This document shows positions 1-8,800 of a stretch of 64,000 bases of DNA, piece by piece. The translations under genes and the position numbers were made by a program. This DNA comes from Paraburkholderia ultramafica (GTDB lineage: Bacteria; Pseudomonadota; Gammaproteobacteria; Burkholderiales; Burkholderiaceae), in assembly GCF_902859915.1 (NCBI RefSeq), contig NZ_CADIKK010000030.1, positions 36,748 through 100,747 of the forward strand, written 5' to 3'. The notes under the pieces are model-generated. The model made no database searches, was not told the DNA's origin, and saw nothing but the letters and a program-made list of their open reading frames with translations. Numbering within the stretch: the stretch's first letter is position 1; each line of letters starts with the position of its first letter.

Positions 1-2473
1 GCGCGCCAAACCCGGACTGTCGCAGCGCCTCGCCCAGTTGCTCGAAGCCGCGTGGATGCGCGCGTCGCTCGAAGAGGGCTCGCCGTCGATCCGCTCCGCT
101 CACCTGCTGGCCGCGCTCGCCGACGCGCCGCATCTGCTGCGCGCGCCCGATGCGTGGGCGTTGCTGTCCGTGTCCGCGACGCAGATCGAGCGCCTCACGC
201 CCGAACTCAACTGGACCTCCATCGAAGCGCCGATCGTCGAGACCGACGCGCAGGATTGCGTGATTTCACGCCCGGACGAAAACACCACCACCGGTGAAAC
301 GAAACCGCCGCCATCCGCAACATCGGCGCGCGGGAACGGGCTCGCTCAACCGGTATCGGAAGCGCTCAAGCGCTTCACCATCGACATTACCCAGAAAGCG
401 CGCGAAGGCAGGATCGACCCGGTGTTCGGACGTGATGTCGAGATCCGGCAGATGGTCGACATCCTCGCGCGCAGGCGCAAGAACAATCCGATTCTCGTCG
501 GCGAACCGGGCGTCGGCAAGACCGCGCTGGTCGAAGGACTCGCGCTAAAGATCGCCGAGGGCGACGTGCCCGCGGTGATCCGCGATGTCAGCGTTCTCAC
601 GCTCGATCTTGGTTTGCTGCAAGCGGGCGCCGGCGTCAAAGGCGAGTTCGAGCAGCGCCTGAAGAACGTGATCGAAGCGGTCCAGCAAGCGCCGACGCCG
701 GTGCTGCTGTTCATCGACGAGGCCCATACACTGATCGGCGCAGGCAACACCGCGGGCGGCGCCGATGCGGCGAACCTGCTGAAGCCGGCGCTGGCGCGCG
801 GCGAGTTGCGCACGATCGCGGCGACCACCTGGTCCGAATACAAGCAGTACTTTGAGCGCGACGCGGCGCTGGAGCGCCGCTTCCAGATGGTCAAGGTCGA
901 CGAGCCCGACGACGACAACGCCTGCCTGATGTTGCGCGGCCTGAAGGAGCGCTACGCACAACACCACGACGTGCACATCACCGACGCCGCGGTCAGTGCA
1001 GCGGTGCGTCTGTCGCGCCGCTATCTGACGGGCCGCCAGTTGCCCGACAAGGCCGTCGACCTGCTCGACACAGCGGCCGCGCGCGTGCGCATGAGCACCG
1101 ACGCGACGCCCGTGGCGATTTCCGCCTGTCATGCGGAGCGGGCCGCGCTCGACGTCGAGCGTGCGGCGCTGATCGACGATCAAGGCGCGACATCCGCCGA
1201 TGTCGGCGAGCGGCTGGCTACTATCGACGCGCGCCTGACCGTCCTCGCGCGCGAACTTCACGCACTGGAGCAGGCCTATGCAGACCAGAAAGCCGCCGTC
1301 AGCACGCTCGTCGCGCTGCGCGAAAAGTGGCACGCCGCAATCGACGAGTCCGAGCGACGCGATCTCCAGCAGGAGATCAGGATCGCTCACGACAAGCTCG
1401 CCGGCTATGGCGCCGATACGCTGATCCAGGCGGAAGTCGATGAAGCCGCGATTGCGCGCGTGATCGCCGACTGGACCGGCGTGCAGGTGGGCAGCCTGCT
1501 CGAAGATGAACTGGCCACGCTGCTCGACCTGGAAGCGCGGCTCAGACGCATCGTGGTGGGCCAGGACGACGCGCTCGCGGCGGTCGGCAAAAGCCTGCGG
1601 GCGGCGAAGGCCGGCCTCAAATCCGACGAAGCGCCGCTCGGCGTATTCCTGCTGGCCGGTCCCTCGGGAGTCGGCAAAACAGAAACAGCCCGCGCGCTGG
1701 CGGACCTGATGTTCGGCGGCGAACGCTCGCTCGTCACGATCAACCTGTCGGAGTACCAGGAAGCGCACACGGTGTCGCAACTGAAGGGCTCGCCGCCCGG
1801 CTACGTCGGTTATGGCCAGGGTGGCGTGCTGACCGAAGCAGTGCGTCAGCGCCCGTATAGCGTGATCCTGCTCGACGAAGTCGAAAAAGCTCACCGCGAT
1901 GTGCTGAACCTGTTTTACCAGGTGTTCGACCGCGGCTTCATGCGCGATGGCGAAGGCCGGATGATCGATTTCCGCAACACCGTCATCGTGATGACGTCCA
2001 ACCTCGGTAGCGAGCAGATCATGGCCGCCACTGAAGCGGTGGCCGAAGCCGGCGGCGATGTGACCAGCGCCATGCTGATGGAAGCGATCCGGCCGATGCT
2101 GGTCGAGCATTTCCAGCCGGCGCTGCTCGCCCGCTTTCAGACCGTGGTGTACCGGCAGCTCTCGTCTGGTGCACTGGGAGAAATCGTCCGGATGAAACTC
2201 GACAGGGTCGCGCAACGGATCGAGCGACGCTTCGGCGTGCCGCTCGCGTGCGACGATGCGCTGGTCGCCGAACTCGTGCGGGCGTGCCTGCTGCCCGACT
2301 CCGGCGCGCGCAACATCGACAGCCTGCTCGATCAGCAGATCCTGCCGGTGCTTTCGCGTGAACTGCTGGAGCGCGTCGCGAAGCAGCAATTGCCGGCGCG
2401 AATCGTCCTCGCGTTTTCGGCAGAAGGCGGCATCGCCGTTGATTTCGATGACGCGCCCGAGGTGGCGGCATGA
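1..2473 (+). CDS. clpV: Type VI secretion ATPase ClpV/TssH (5' end cut by window edge)
   Basis: AAA+ disaggregase of the Clp/Hsp100 family that recycles the contracted T6SS sheath (TssB/TssC) in the cytoplasm. The reading frame is open to the first base, so the N-terminal part of the ClpN domain lies outside the window. Two ATPase modules are visible. The first has Walker A GEPGVGKT near 500-523 and Walker B LFIDEAH near 705-725. The second has GPSGVGKT near 1660-1683 and ILLDEVEKAH near 1865. A helical middle segment separates them (about 1120-1420). ClpV rather than ClpB is chosen because tssE follows directly, overlapping by 4 bp (ATGA). No internal stop or frameshift is seen. Confidence 0.93.
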   Translation, partial: RAKPGLSQRLAQLLEAAWMRASLEEGSPSIRSAHLLAALADAPHLLRAPDAWALLSVSATQIERLTPELNWTSIEAPIVETDAQDCVISRPDENTTTGETKPPPSATSARGNGLAQPVSEALKRFTIDITQKAREGRIDPVFGRDVEIRQMVDILARRRKNNPILVGEPGVGKTALVEGLALKIAEGDVPAVIRDVSVLTLDLGLLQAGAGVKGEFEQRLKNVIEAVQQAPTPVLLFIDEAHTLIGAGNTAGGADAANLLKPALARGELRTIAATTWSEYKQYFERDAALERRFQMVKVDEPDDDNACLMLRGLKERYAQHHDVHITDAAVSAAVRLSRRYLTGRQLPDKAVDLLDTAAARVRMSTDATPVAISACHAERAALDVERAALIDDQGATSADVGERLATIDARLTVLARELHALEQAYADQKAAVSTLVALREKWHAAIDESERRDLQQEIRIAHDKLAGYGADTLIQAEVDEAAIARVIADWTGVQVGSLLEDELATLLDLEARLRRIVVGQDDALAAVGKSLRAAKAGLKSDEAPLGVFLLAGPSGVGKTETARALADLMFGGERSLVTINLSEYQEAHTVSQLKGSPPGYVGYGQGGVLTEAVRQRPYSVILLDEVEKAHRDVLNLFYQVFDRGFMRDGEGRMIDFRNTVIVMTSNLGSEQIMAATEAVAEAGGDVTSAMLMEAIRPMLVEHFQPALLARFQTVVYRQLSSGALGEIVRMKLDRVAQRIERRFGVPLACDDALVAELVRACLLPDSGARNIDSLLDQQILPVLSRELLERVAKQQLPARIVLAFSAEGGIAVDFDDAPEVAA

Positions 2474-2904
2474 CACGCGGCGGACCAGGACTCTTCGAAG
2501 CGGTGACGGGACACTTTGCAAACGGCGCACGGATCGACGACCACGACGCTGCGACGCAGACCTTCTTCTCGGTGCGGGACAACATCCAGCGCATCCTGAA
2601 CAGTCGCCGCAACGGGCTTGCGCATCTGCCCGATTATGGGCTCGACGACCTGTCGGAAATCTATCGGCATCTGCCGTCGTCCGCACACAGGCTCAGACAT
2701 GCGATCGAAGCGACGCTGCTGAAATATGAACCGCGCCTGAAATCGATCGATATCAAGATCAGGGAAACAGAGCCGGGCATGCTGCTGAGCTTCACGATGA
2801 GCTGCCGTCTGCATCAGGAGGGACTGGTGCGCTTTGGCACGCACTTCACCCCCGACGGCCAGACCCGGCTCGACATGCTGAAAGCCGATCTCGATCGTGA
2901 CTGA
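2470..2904 (+). CDS. tssE: T6SS baseplate wedge protein TssE (gp25-like)
   Basis: A 144-residue protein of the GPW/gp25 family, which forms the baseplate wedge that nucleates sheath assembly. The central stretch has the family pattern: an early SVRDNIQRILNSR segment, then GLPD-like LPDYGLDDLSEIY, then a long helix and an amphipathic C-terminal half. The start ATG overlaps the clpV stop, indicating translational coupling. It is the last T6SS gene here; nothing downstream to valS resembles another T6SS component, so this is one boundary of the cluster. Confidence 0.9.
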   Translation: MTRGGPGLFEAVTGHFANGARIDDHDAATQTFFSVRDNIQRILNSRRNGLAHLPDYGLDDLSEIYRHLPSSAHRLRHAIEATLLKYEPRLKSIDIKIRETEPGMLLSFTMSCRLHQEGLVRFGTHFTPDGQTRLDMLKADLDRD

Positions 2905-3201
2905 GACGCGTAGCCGATGCCCTGTCCGACTCGATTGGTCGTGAACCGCGCGAGTTGATGGGCTCCCGCACGGCATGGTACCCGTCACGTGCGAAGGCCC
3001 GCCATCATGACGGCTCTGCTGTTCAGAATAACCGGCAGAACGGCATTGCCGGGACCGATCTGAATACAGGAAGAATCCGGATGTAGAATCGGCTGGCGAG
3101 ATGCGCGGGCAGCATCGTGTGAGAGGTCTGCCGTCTGTCGCTCCCAGTGGTTCAACCCATCCAATCCAGTCCACATTGGACGTTACGCGCACACTCCACA
3201 C
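2905..3201. other. Gap after tssE, no gene seen
   Basis: No credible coding region, RNA gene or terminator hairpin with a T-tract is visible between tssE and the glyoxalase remnant. The frame of the remnant is open back to a TGA at 3061 but shows no recognisable domain before about 3202. Confidence 0.5.
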
Positions 3202-3366
3202 GCATTCCTTGTCAATCAGTGCCTCTCGGTCACGGCGGACGATCTCGCCTCGGGTGAGAAGTACTTCGCCGCGTTGTCGCAGGGCGGCCAGGTGACCATG
3301 CCATTCGGTAAAACCTTCTGGACGCCGGGCTTCGGGATGCTGGCCCGGTTCCCATTGACACCAAAA
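3202..3366 (+). pseudogene. Remnant of a PhnB-like VOC (glyoxalase-fold) gene
   Basis: Frame 1 encodes the characteristic C-terminal signature of PhnB-like VOC proteins: CLSVTADDLASGEKYFAAL, then GGQVTMPFGKTFW and PGFGMLARF. In the family the last element normally continues as a short strand ending in a PW motif; here it runs into unrelated sequence. The N-terminal two thirds and any start codon are absent. The frame has no stop between the remnant and the valS start at 3430. I infer a deletion-degraded gene; the family match is from recall of the motif. Confidence 0.55.
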
Positions 3367-3389
3367 ATCCCCCAACGCCACGCCCCGCT

Positions 3390-3395
3390 TATAAT
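3390..3395 (+). promoter_or_regulatory. Candidate -10 element for valS
   Basis: A perfect TATAAT lies 35 bp before the valS ATG. No good -35 is present at 16-18 bp; the TTGACA at 3355-3360 is 29 bp away, too far to pair with it. Confidence 0.4.
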
Positions 3396-3429
3396 CGAGC
3401 ATTCTTTGCATTTACCAGCCGATCGACAC

Positions 3430-6309
3430 ATGAGCGAGACCCCGAGCGACACCACCTCAACGCTTGCCAAAAGCTTCGAGCCCCACACCATCGAAGCCCA
3501 CTGGGGCCCTGAATGGGAAAAGCGCGCCTACGCGGCGCCTTCCTTCGACGAGAACCACAAGGATTTCTCGATCCAGCTGCCGCCGCCGAACGTCACGGGC
3601 ACCCTCCACATGGGCCATGCGTTCAACCAGACCATCATGGACGGCCTCACCCGCTATCACCGCATGCTCGGCGAAAACACGCTGTGGGTGCCGGGCACGG
3701 ACCACGCGGGGATCGCCACGCAGATCGTCGTCGAACGGCAACTGGACGCCGAAGGCGTGTCGCGCCACGACCTCGGCCGCGAAAGGTTCGTCGAACGCGT
3801 GTGGGAATGGAAGCAGCAGTCCGGCTCGACCATCACCAATCAGGTGCGCCGTCTCGGCGCGTCGATCGACTGGTCGCGCGAGTACTTCACGATGGACGAC
3901 AAGATGTCGGCCGCGGTGCGCGACGTGTTCGTGCGCCTGTATGAACAGGGCTTGATCTATCGCGGCAAGCGCCTCGTCAACTGGGACCCGGTGCTGCTCA
4001 CCGCCGTCTCCGACCTCGAAGTGGTCAGCGAGGAAGAAAACGGCCACCTGTGGCACATCCACTATCCGCTCACCGACGGTTCGGGCCAGCTGACGGTCGC
4101 CACCACGCGCCCGGAAACCATGCTCGGCGACACCGCCGTGATGGTCCATCCGGAAGACGAGCGCTACGCGCATCTGATCGGCAAGACGGTCACGCTGCCG
4201 CTGTCGAACCGCGAAGTGCCGATCATCGCCGACGACTACGTCGAGCGCGAGTTCGGCACGGGCGTCGTGAAGGTCACGCCCGCGCACGATTTCAACGACT
4301 ATCAGGTCGGCCTGCGCCACAAGCTGCCGCAAATCGAAATCCTCACGCTCGACGCGCAGATCAACGACAACGCGCCGGAAAGATACCGCGGCCTCGACCG
4401 TTTCGCAGCCCGCAAGCTGGTGGTGGCCGACCTCGAAGCGCTCGGCGCGCTCGAATCGGTCAAGCCGCACAAGCTGATGGTGCCGCGCGGCGACCGCACG
4501 GGCGTCGTGATCGAGCCGATGCTGACGGACCAGTGGTTCGTCGCGATGAGCAAGCCGGCGCCGGAAGGCACCTACCATCCGGGCAAATCGATCGCCGAAA
4601 CCGCGCTGGATGTGGTCCGCAACGGCGAGATCAGGTTCGTGCCGGAAAACTGGAGCACCACGTACTACCAGTGGCTCGAAAACATCCAGGACTGGTGCAT
4701 CTCGCGCCAGCTCTGGTGGGGCCATCAGATTCCGGCGTGGTACGGCGAAAGCGGTGAAATCTTCGTCGCGAAGACCGAAGAGGATGCCCGCGCCAAGGCC
4801 GCCGCGGCTGGTTACACGGGCGCCCTGAAGCGCGACGAGGATGTGCTCGACACGTGGTTCTCGTCGGCGCTGGTGCCGTTCTCGTCGCTCGGCTGGCCGA
4901 ACGAAACGCCGGAGCTGAAGCACTTCATGCCGTCGTCGGTGCTGGTCACCGGCTTCGACATCATCTTCTTCTGGGTCGCGCGCATGGTCATGATGACCAC
5001 GCACTTCACCGGCAAGGTACCGTTCGACACGGTCTACGTGCACGGTCTGGTGCGCGACGCCGAAGGCCAGAAGATGTCGAAGAGCAAGGGCAATACGCTC
5101 GACCCGATCGATATCGTCGACGGCATCGAGCTCGACGCGCTGGTCGCCAAGCGCACCACCGGCCTGATGAATCCGAAGCAGGCCGCGTCGATCGAAAAGA
5201 AAACCCGTAAGGAATTCCCCGACGGCATTCCGGCGTTCGGCACCGACGCGCTGCGCTTCACGATGGCGTCGATGGCCACGCTCGGGCGCAACGTCAACTT
5301 CGATCTGGCGCGCTGTGAAGGCTATCGCAACTTCTGCAACAAGCTGTGGAACGCCACGCGTTTCGTGCTGATGAACTGCGAAGGCCACGATTGCGGCTTC
5401 GGCAAGCCGGAACAGTGCGGCGAATGCGGCCCGGACGGTCACCTGAATTTCTCGTCGGCGGACCACTGGATCGTGTCGCGCCTGCAACGTGTCGAAGCGG
5501 AAATTTCCAAGGGCTTTTCCGACTATCGTTTCGACAATGTGGCCAACGCCCTATACAAGTTCGTGTGGGACGAATACTGTGACTGGTATCTCGAACTCGC
5601 GAAGGTTCAGATCCAGACGGGTCAGCCGAACCAGCAGCGCGCCACACGCCGTACGCTGCTGCGCGTGCTCGAGACGGTGCTGCGCCTCGCGCATCCGGTG
5701 ATTCCTTTCATTACCGAAGCGCTGTGGCAGAAAGTGGCACCGCTGGCAGGGCGTTATCCCGAGGGTACAGCCGAGGGGGAAGCGTCTATCATGGTGCAGC
5801 CGTACCCCATCGCCGAGCCGTCGAAGATCGACGAAGCGGCCGAGCAATGGGCAGCCGATTTGAAAGCGGTGATCGATGCGTGCCGGAATCTGCGCGGCGA
5901 AATGAATCTGTCGCCGGCGGTCAAGGTGCCGTTGCTCGCTACCGGCAACGCGGAGCGCCTGCGGACCTTTGCTCCGTACGCGCAGGCATTGGCCCGTTTG
6001 TCGGAAGTGCAGATCATCGCCGACGAGGCAGCGCTCGACGCGCAGGCGGATGGCGCGCCAATTGCTATCGTAGGAACTGACAAGCTCGTGCTGAAGGTGG
6101 AGATCGATGTAGCGGTCGAGCGCGAGCGGTTGTCGAAGGAGATTGCGCGCTTGAGCGCGGAAATCATCAAATGCAATGCCAAATTGCAAAATGAAAGTTT
6201 CGTTGCAAAGGCACCGCCGGCAGTCGTTGAGCAGGAGCAGAAAAGACTGGCGGAATTCGAAGCCACGGTGGGCAAGCTGAAGGCCCAGTTGGCCCGTTTG
6301 CCGGCCTGA
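3430..6309 (+). CDS. valS: Valyl-tRNA synthetase
   Basis: Class Ia aminoacyl-tRNA synthetase (959 aa) that charges tRNA-Val. It shows the HIGH signature as HMGH at residues 60-63, the KMSKS loop at about 548-552, the CP1 editing domain between them, an anticodon-binding domain, and the C-terminal coiled coil typical of ValRS (from about residue 890). The in-frame reading extends upstream through a VOC remnant, but ATG 3430 gives the normal ValRS N-terminus (SETPSDTTSTLAKSFEPH). There is no strong Shine-Dalgarno. It is 75 bp from galU on the same strand. Confidence 0.97.
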   Translation: MSETPSDTTSTLAKSFEPHTIEAHWGPEWEKRAYAAPSFDENHKDFSIQLPPPNVTGTLHMGHAFNQTIMDGLTRYHRMLGENTLWVPGTDHAGIATQIVVERQLDAEGVSRHDLGRERFVERVWEWKQQSGSTITNQVRRLGASIDWSREYFTMDDKMSAAVRDVFVRLYEQGLIYRGKRLVNWDPVLLTAVSDLEVVSEEENGHLWHIHYPLTDGSGQLTVATTRPETMLGDTAVMVHPEDERYAHLIGKTVTLPLSNREVPIIADDYVEREFGTGVVKVTPAHDFNDYQVGLRHKLPQIEILTLDAQINDNAPERYRGLDRFAARKLVVADLEALGALESVKPHKLMVPRGDRTGVVIEPMLTDQWFVAMSKPAPEGTYHPGKSIAETALDVVRNGEIRFVPENWSTTYYQWLENIQDWCISRQLWWGHQIPAWYGESGEIFVAKTEEDARAKAAAAGYTGALKRDEDVLDTWFSSALVPFSSLGWPNETPELKHFMPSSVLVTGFDIIFFWVARMVMMTTHFTGKVPFDTVYVHGLVRDAEGQKMSKSKGNTLDPIDIVDGIELDALVAKRTTGLMNPKQAASIEKKTRKEFPDGIPAFGTDALRFTMASMATLGRNVNFDLARCEGYRNFCNKLWNATRFVLMNCEGHDCGFGKPEQCGECGPDGHLNFSSADHWIVSRLQRVEAEISKGFSDYRFDNVANALYKFVWDEYCDWYLELAKVQIQTGQPNQQRATRRTLLRVLETVLRLAHPVIPFITEALWQKVAPLAGRYPEGTAEGEASIMVQPYPIAEPSKIDEAAEQWAADLKAVIDACRNLRGEMNLSPAVKVPLLATGNAERLRTFAPYAQALARLSEVQIIADEAALDAQADGAPIAIVGTDKLVLKVEIDVAVERERLSKEIARLSAEIIKCNAKLQNESFVAKAPPAVVEQEQKRLAEFEATVGKLKAQLARLPA

Positions 6310-6384
6310 TCGACGCTCCATGCCTGCCGGTGAAAAAGGGCGGGCAACGACCGAAAGCTTAACCAGAGGACTCAGGGTAATCAC

Positions 6385-7266
6385 ATGCTAAAAGTTACAA
6401 AGGCGGTATTTCCGGTAGCAGGTCTTGGCACCCGGTTCCTCCCTGCCACGAAGGCGAGCCCGAAGGAGATGTTGCCGATCGTCGACAAGCCGCTGATTCA
6501 ATACGCGGTTGAAGAGGCGATGGCGGCCGGCATCACCGAAATGATCTTCGTCACGGGCCGCAGCAAGCGCGCGATCGAGGACCACTTCGACAAGTCCTAC
6601 GAGATCGAAGCCGAACTGGAAGCGCGCGGCAAGGACAAACTCCTCGAACTGGTGCGCAGCATCAAGCCGAGCCATGTCGACTGCTTCTACGTGCGTCAGC
6701 CGGAAGCGCTGGGCCTCGGCCACGCGGTGCTGTGCGCGGAAAAGCTGGTGGGCGACAACCCGTTCGCCGTGATTCTCGCGGACGACCTGCTGTACGGCAC
6801 GCCGCCCGTGATGACGCAGATGATCGAAGTGTTCGATCACTATCACAGCTCGGTGATCGGCGTCGAAGAAATCCCGCCGCAGGAAACCAGGTCGTACGGC
6901 ATCGTCGACGGCAAGGAATGGGAAGATTCGATCATCAAGATGTCGGGCATCGTCGAAAAGCCGGAGCCGAGCGTGGCGCCGTCGAATCTCGGCGTGGTCG
7001 GCCGCTACGTGCTCAAGCCGCGGATCTTCGACCACATCCGCTCGATCAAACCGGGCGCGGGCGGCGAATTGCAGTTGACGGACGCGATCCAGTCGTTGCT
7101 CGCCGACGAACAGGTGCTCGCGTACAAGTATCACGGCACGCGTTTCGATTGCGGCAGCAAGCTGGGTTACCTGAAGGCGACGGTCGAGTTCGCTCTGCGT
7201 CACCCGGAAGTGGCCGCCGATTTCGAAGAATATCTGCGCACCCGTTCGCCGGTTCTGGAAGGTTGA
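6385..7266 (+). CDS. galU: UTP-glucose-1-phosphate uridylyltransferase
   Basis: Makes UDP-glucose from UTP and glucose-1-phosphate for polysaccharide and LPS precursor synthesis. The 293-residue length is normal. The nucleotidyltransferase signature GLGTRFLPATK is at residues 13-23, followed by SPKEMLPIVDKPLIQY. Further conserved GalU segments are ILADDLLYG, VGRYVL and the closing FDCGSKLGYLKA. An AGAGGA element precedes the ATG. A strong intrinsic terminator follows at 7322-7362. Confidence 0.96.
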   Translation: MLKVTKAVFPVAGLGTRFLPATKASPKEMLPIVDKPLIQYAVEEAMAAGITEMIFVTGRSKRAIEDHFDKSYEIEAELEARGKDKLLELVRSIKPSHVDCFYVRQPEALGLGHAVLCAEKLVGDNPFAVILADDLLYGTPPVMTQMIEVFDHYHSSVIGVEEIPPQETRSYGIVDGKEWEDSIIKMSGIVEKPEPSVAPSNLGVVGRYVLKPRIFDHIRSIKPGAGGELQLTDAIQSLLADEQVLAYKYHGTRFDCGSKLGYLKATVEFALRHPEVAADFEEYLRTRSPVLEG

Positions 7267-7321
7267 ACAGCAGGTTGAGCGACGAGGCGTTGCAGCCTCC
7301 CGGCCGCATCGAACTGAAATG

Positions 7322-7362
7322 AAAAGGCGCTGTGTCCCGCATTCGCGGGCACAGCGCCTTTT
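7322..7362. terminator. Bidirectional intrinsic terminator, galU / TusA-family gene
   Basis: Arms at 7322-7340 and 7345-7362 pair over 18 bp with one bulged base around an ATTC loop. The left arm begins AAAA and the right ends TTTT, so it can act on both convergent genes. Confidence 0.9.
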
Positions 7363-7392
7363 GTTTGATGCGCGCGTTTCGAGCAGCGCGGA

Positions 7393-7626
7393 TTAGCGGC
7401 GCTTCATCAGGAACGTGAAAACCTTGTCTTGCGCCGAGCTTTCGACGATTTCATTGCCGGTTTGCTTCGCAAACGCGGCGAAATCGCGCTGCGAGCCCGG
7501 ATCGGTCGCCAGCACCTTGAGAATCTGGCCGCTTTCCATGTCGGCGAGCGCCTTCTTGGCGCGCAAAATGGGCAGCGGGCACAGCAGCCCGCGCGCATCG
7601 ACTTCCTTGTGAATCTGAATTTGCAT
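7393..7626 (-). CDS. TusA-family sulfurtransferase
   Basis: A 77-residue protein with the TusA/SirA/YedF fold and the CPxP motif (CPLP), the active cysteine being residue 16. Members carry persulfide sulfur, for example in tRNA thiolation or molybdenum cofactor sulfur relay. The exact subfamily (TusA proper, YedF or YeeD) cannot be settled by eye and no other sulfur-relay gene is adjacent. The start is ATG 7626. The gene is convergent with galU and shares its terminator. Confidence 0.9.
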   Translation of the reverse strand: MQIQIHKEVDARGLLCPLPILRAKKALADMESGQILKVLATDPGSQRDFAAFAKQTGNEIVESSAQDKVFTFLMKRR

Positions 7627-7744
7627 CGACGATGACCTTCGGGACGAGGCGTCGTGAGCGACGCCGGACAGAGGGTCAAATTCTACAGCAGGCTGCGCCT
7701 GGCCGCCGGGCGTGACGCCGGCGCGCCAGTTAGCACATCCGCGC

Positions 7745-7761
7745 AGCCCCGTTGCGGGGCT
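7745..7761 (-). terminator. GC hairpin at the 3' end of the second dehydrogenase gene
   Basis: A 7-bp perfect stem (AGCCCCG/CGGGGCT) with a 3-nt loop overlaps the stop codon of the gene ending at 7760. No U-tract follows, so it may protect the 3' end rather than terminate. Confidence 0.35.
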
Positions 7762-8800
7762 ACAGCGTCACCGCCTGCCCGCTGTGCAGCGACTGCCGCA
7801 ACGCGACGCCGATACGCGTCGCTTCGAGCGCGTCGGCCAACGTCGCGCCCGCTTGCGTGTCCGCCCCGGCCCCGCCCCGCACCGCCGCGACGAACGCGCG
7901 CGCCTCGTGCAGAAACGCCTCTTCGAAACGATCGAAGAAGCTCGGCGTGCATTCGTTGCGGATTCCCGTCGCGTCATATATCTCGACGCGATTCGCGCGC
8001 GGATTGCGGCCGATCGCGAGCGCGCCGGCCGTGCCGATCACCTCGCTGTGCGTGTCGTTGCCATGCGCCTGGGTGCGCGACGCGTAGAACATCGCCAGCT
8101 TGCCGTCCTCGAACTCGCAGATCGCCACGCCGTTGTCGACGTCGCCGAATTCGCGCAGGCCCTCGTGCAGCGCGACCGCGCCCGCTGCGAACACGCGTTT
8201 GGCGCGCGGCTTGCCGAGCAGCCAGCGCGCGACGTCGATATCGTGCACGGTGCAGTCGAGAAAGATGCCGCCGGAGGTCGCCGCGAAGCGCACGAAGAAG
8301 CCGTCGGTGTCGTTCTGGTCGGTGGTCTGCGAGCGCACGAGGAACGGCCGGCCGATCTGGCCCGCGGCGATTTTGTCAAACGCGTCCTTGTAGCTCGGAT
8401 CGAAACGGCGCATGAAGCCGATGGTCGCCTGCAGATGCGGATAGCGCGCGGCTTCGGCCAGCACGCGTTCGCACTCGGCCAGCTCCAGCGACAACGGCTT
8501 CTCGCAGAACACATGCTTGCCGGCGCGCAGCGCGTCGACGATCTGCTGCGCGTGCAACGACGACGGCGTGACGAGCCACACCGCATCCACGTCGGGATCG
8601 GCGAGCAGGTCCGCGTAATCGCTATAGAGGCGCGGTTCGGGCAACGCTTCACGCGCCCACGCCCGCTCGTCTTCCAGCGGACTGCACGCGGCCGCGAGCG
8701 TCGCGCCCGGCACGCGATACGCGAGATTCTCCGCGTGCCGTCTGCCCAGCCGCCCGAGGCCGACCACACCCAACCGAAGCCGCTCCGTAGCCGCCTTCAT
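7760..8800 (-). CDS. Gfo/Idh/MocA-family dehydrogenase (second inositol dehydrogenase-type enzyme)
   Basis: NAD(P)-dependent sugar/inositol dehydrogenase of 346 aa, paralogous to the adjacent iolG. The Rossmann motif GVVGLGRLGRRHAENL is at the N-terminus. The catalytic CEKPLSLEL lies in the middle, and the FLDCTVHDIDVARWLLG helix carries the conserved His-Asp. Start ATG 8800 is chosen because it overlaps the iolG stop (TGATG); a longer frame would add 14 residues inside iolG. The context suggests oxidation of an inositol isomer (scyllo- or chiro-) or of a ketose intermediate; the substrate is inference. Confidence 0.88.
   Translation of the reverse strand: MKAATERLRLGVVGLGRLGRRHAENLAYRVPGATLAAACSPLEDERAWAREALPEPRLYSDYADLLADPDVDAVWLVTPSSLHAQQIVDALRAGKHVFCEKPLSLELAECERVLAEAARYPHLQATIGFMRRFDPSYKDAFDKIAAGQIGRPFLVRSQTTDQNDTDGFFVRFAATSGGIFLDCTVHDIDVARWLLGKPRAKRVFAAGAVALHEGLREFGDVDNGVAICEFEDGKLAMFYASRTQAHGNDTHSEVIGTAGALAIGRNPRANRVEIYDATGIRNECTPSFFDRFEEAFLHEARAFVAAVRGGAGADTQAGATLADALEATRIGVALRQSLHSGQAVTL

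Noticed and set aside
545..2686. 713-codon open frame antisense to clpV
   Set aside because: High-GC genes produce long antisense frames. The composition is Arg/His/Gln-rich, no domain is visible, and the sense strand carries an unmistakable ClpV.
3355..3360. TTGACA as the -35 of valS
   Set aside because: It is 29 bp from the TATAAT, far outside the 16-19 bp range.
3457..5487. 676-codon open frame antisense to valS
   Set aside because: Same artefact; the sense strand is a complete ValRS.
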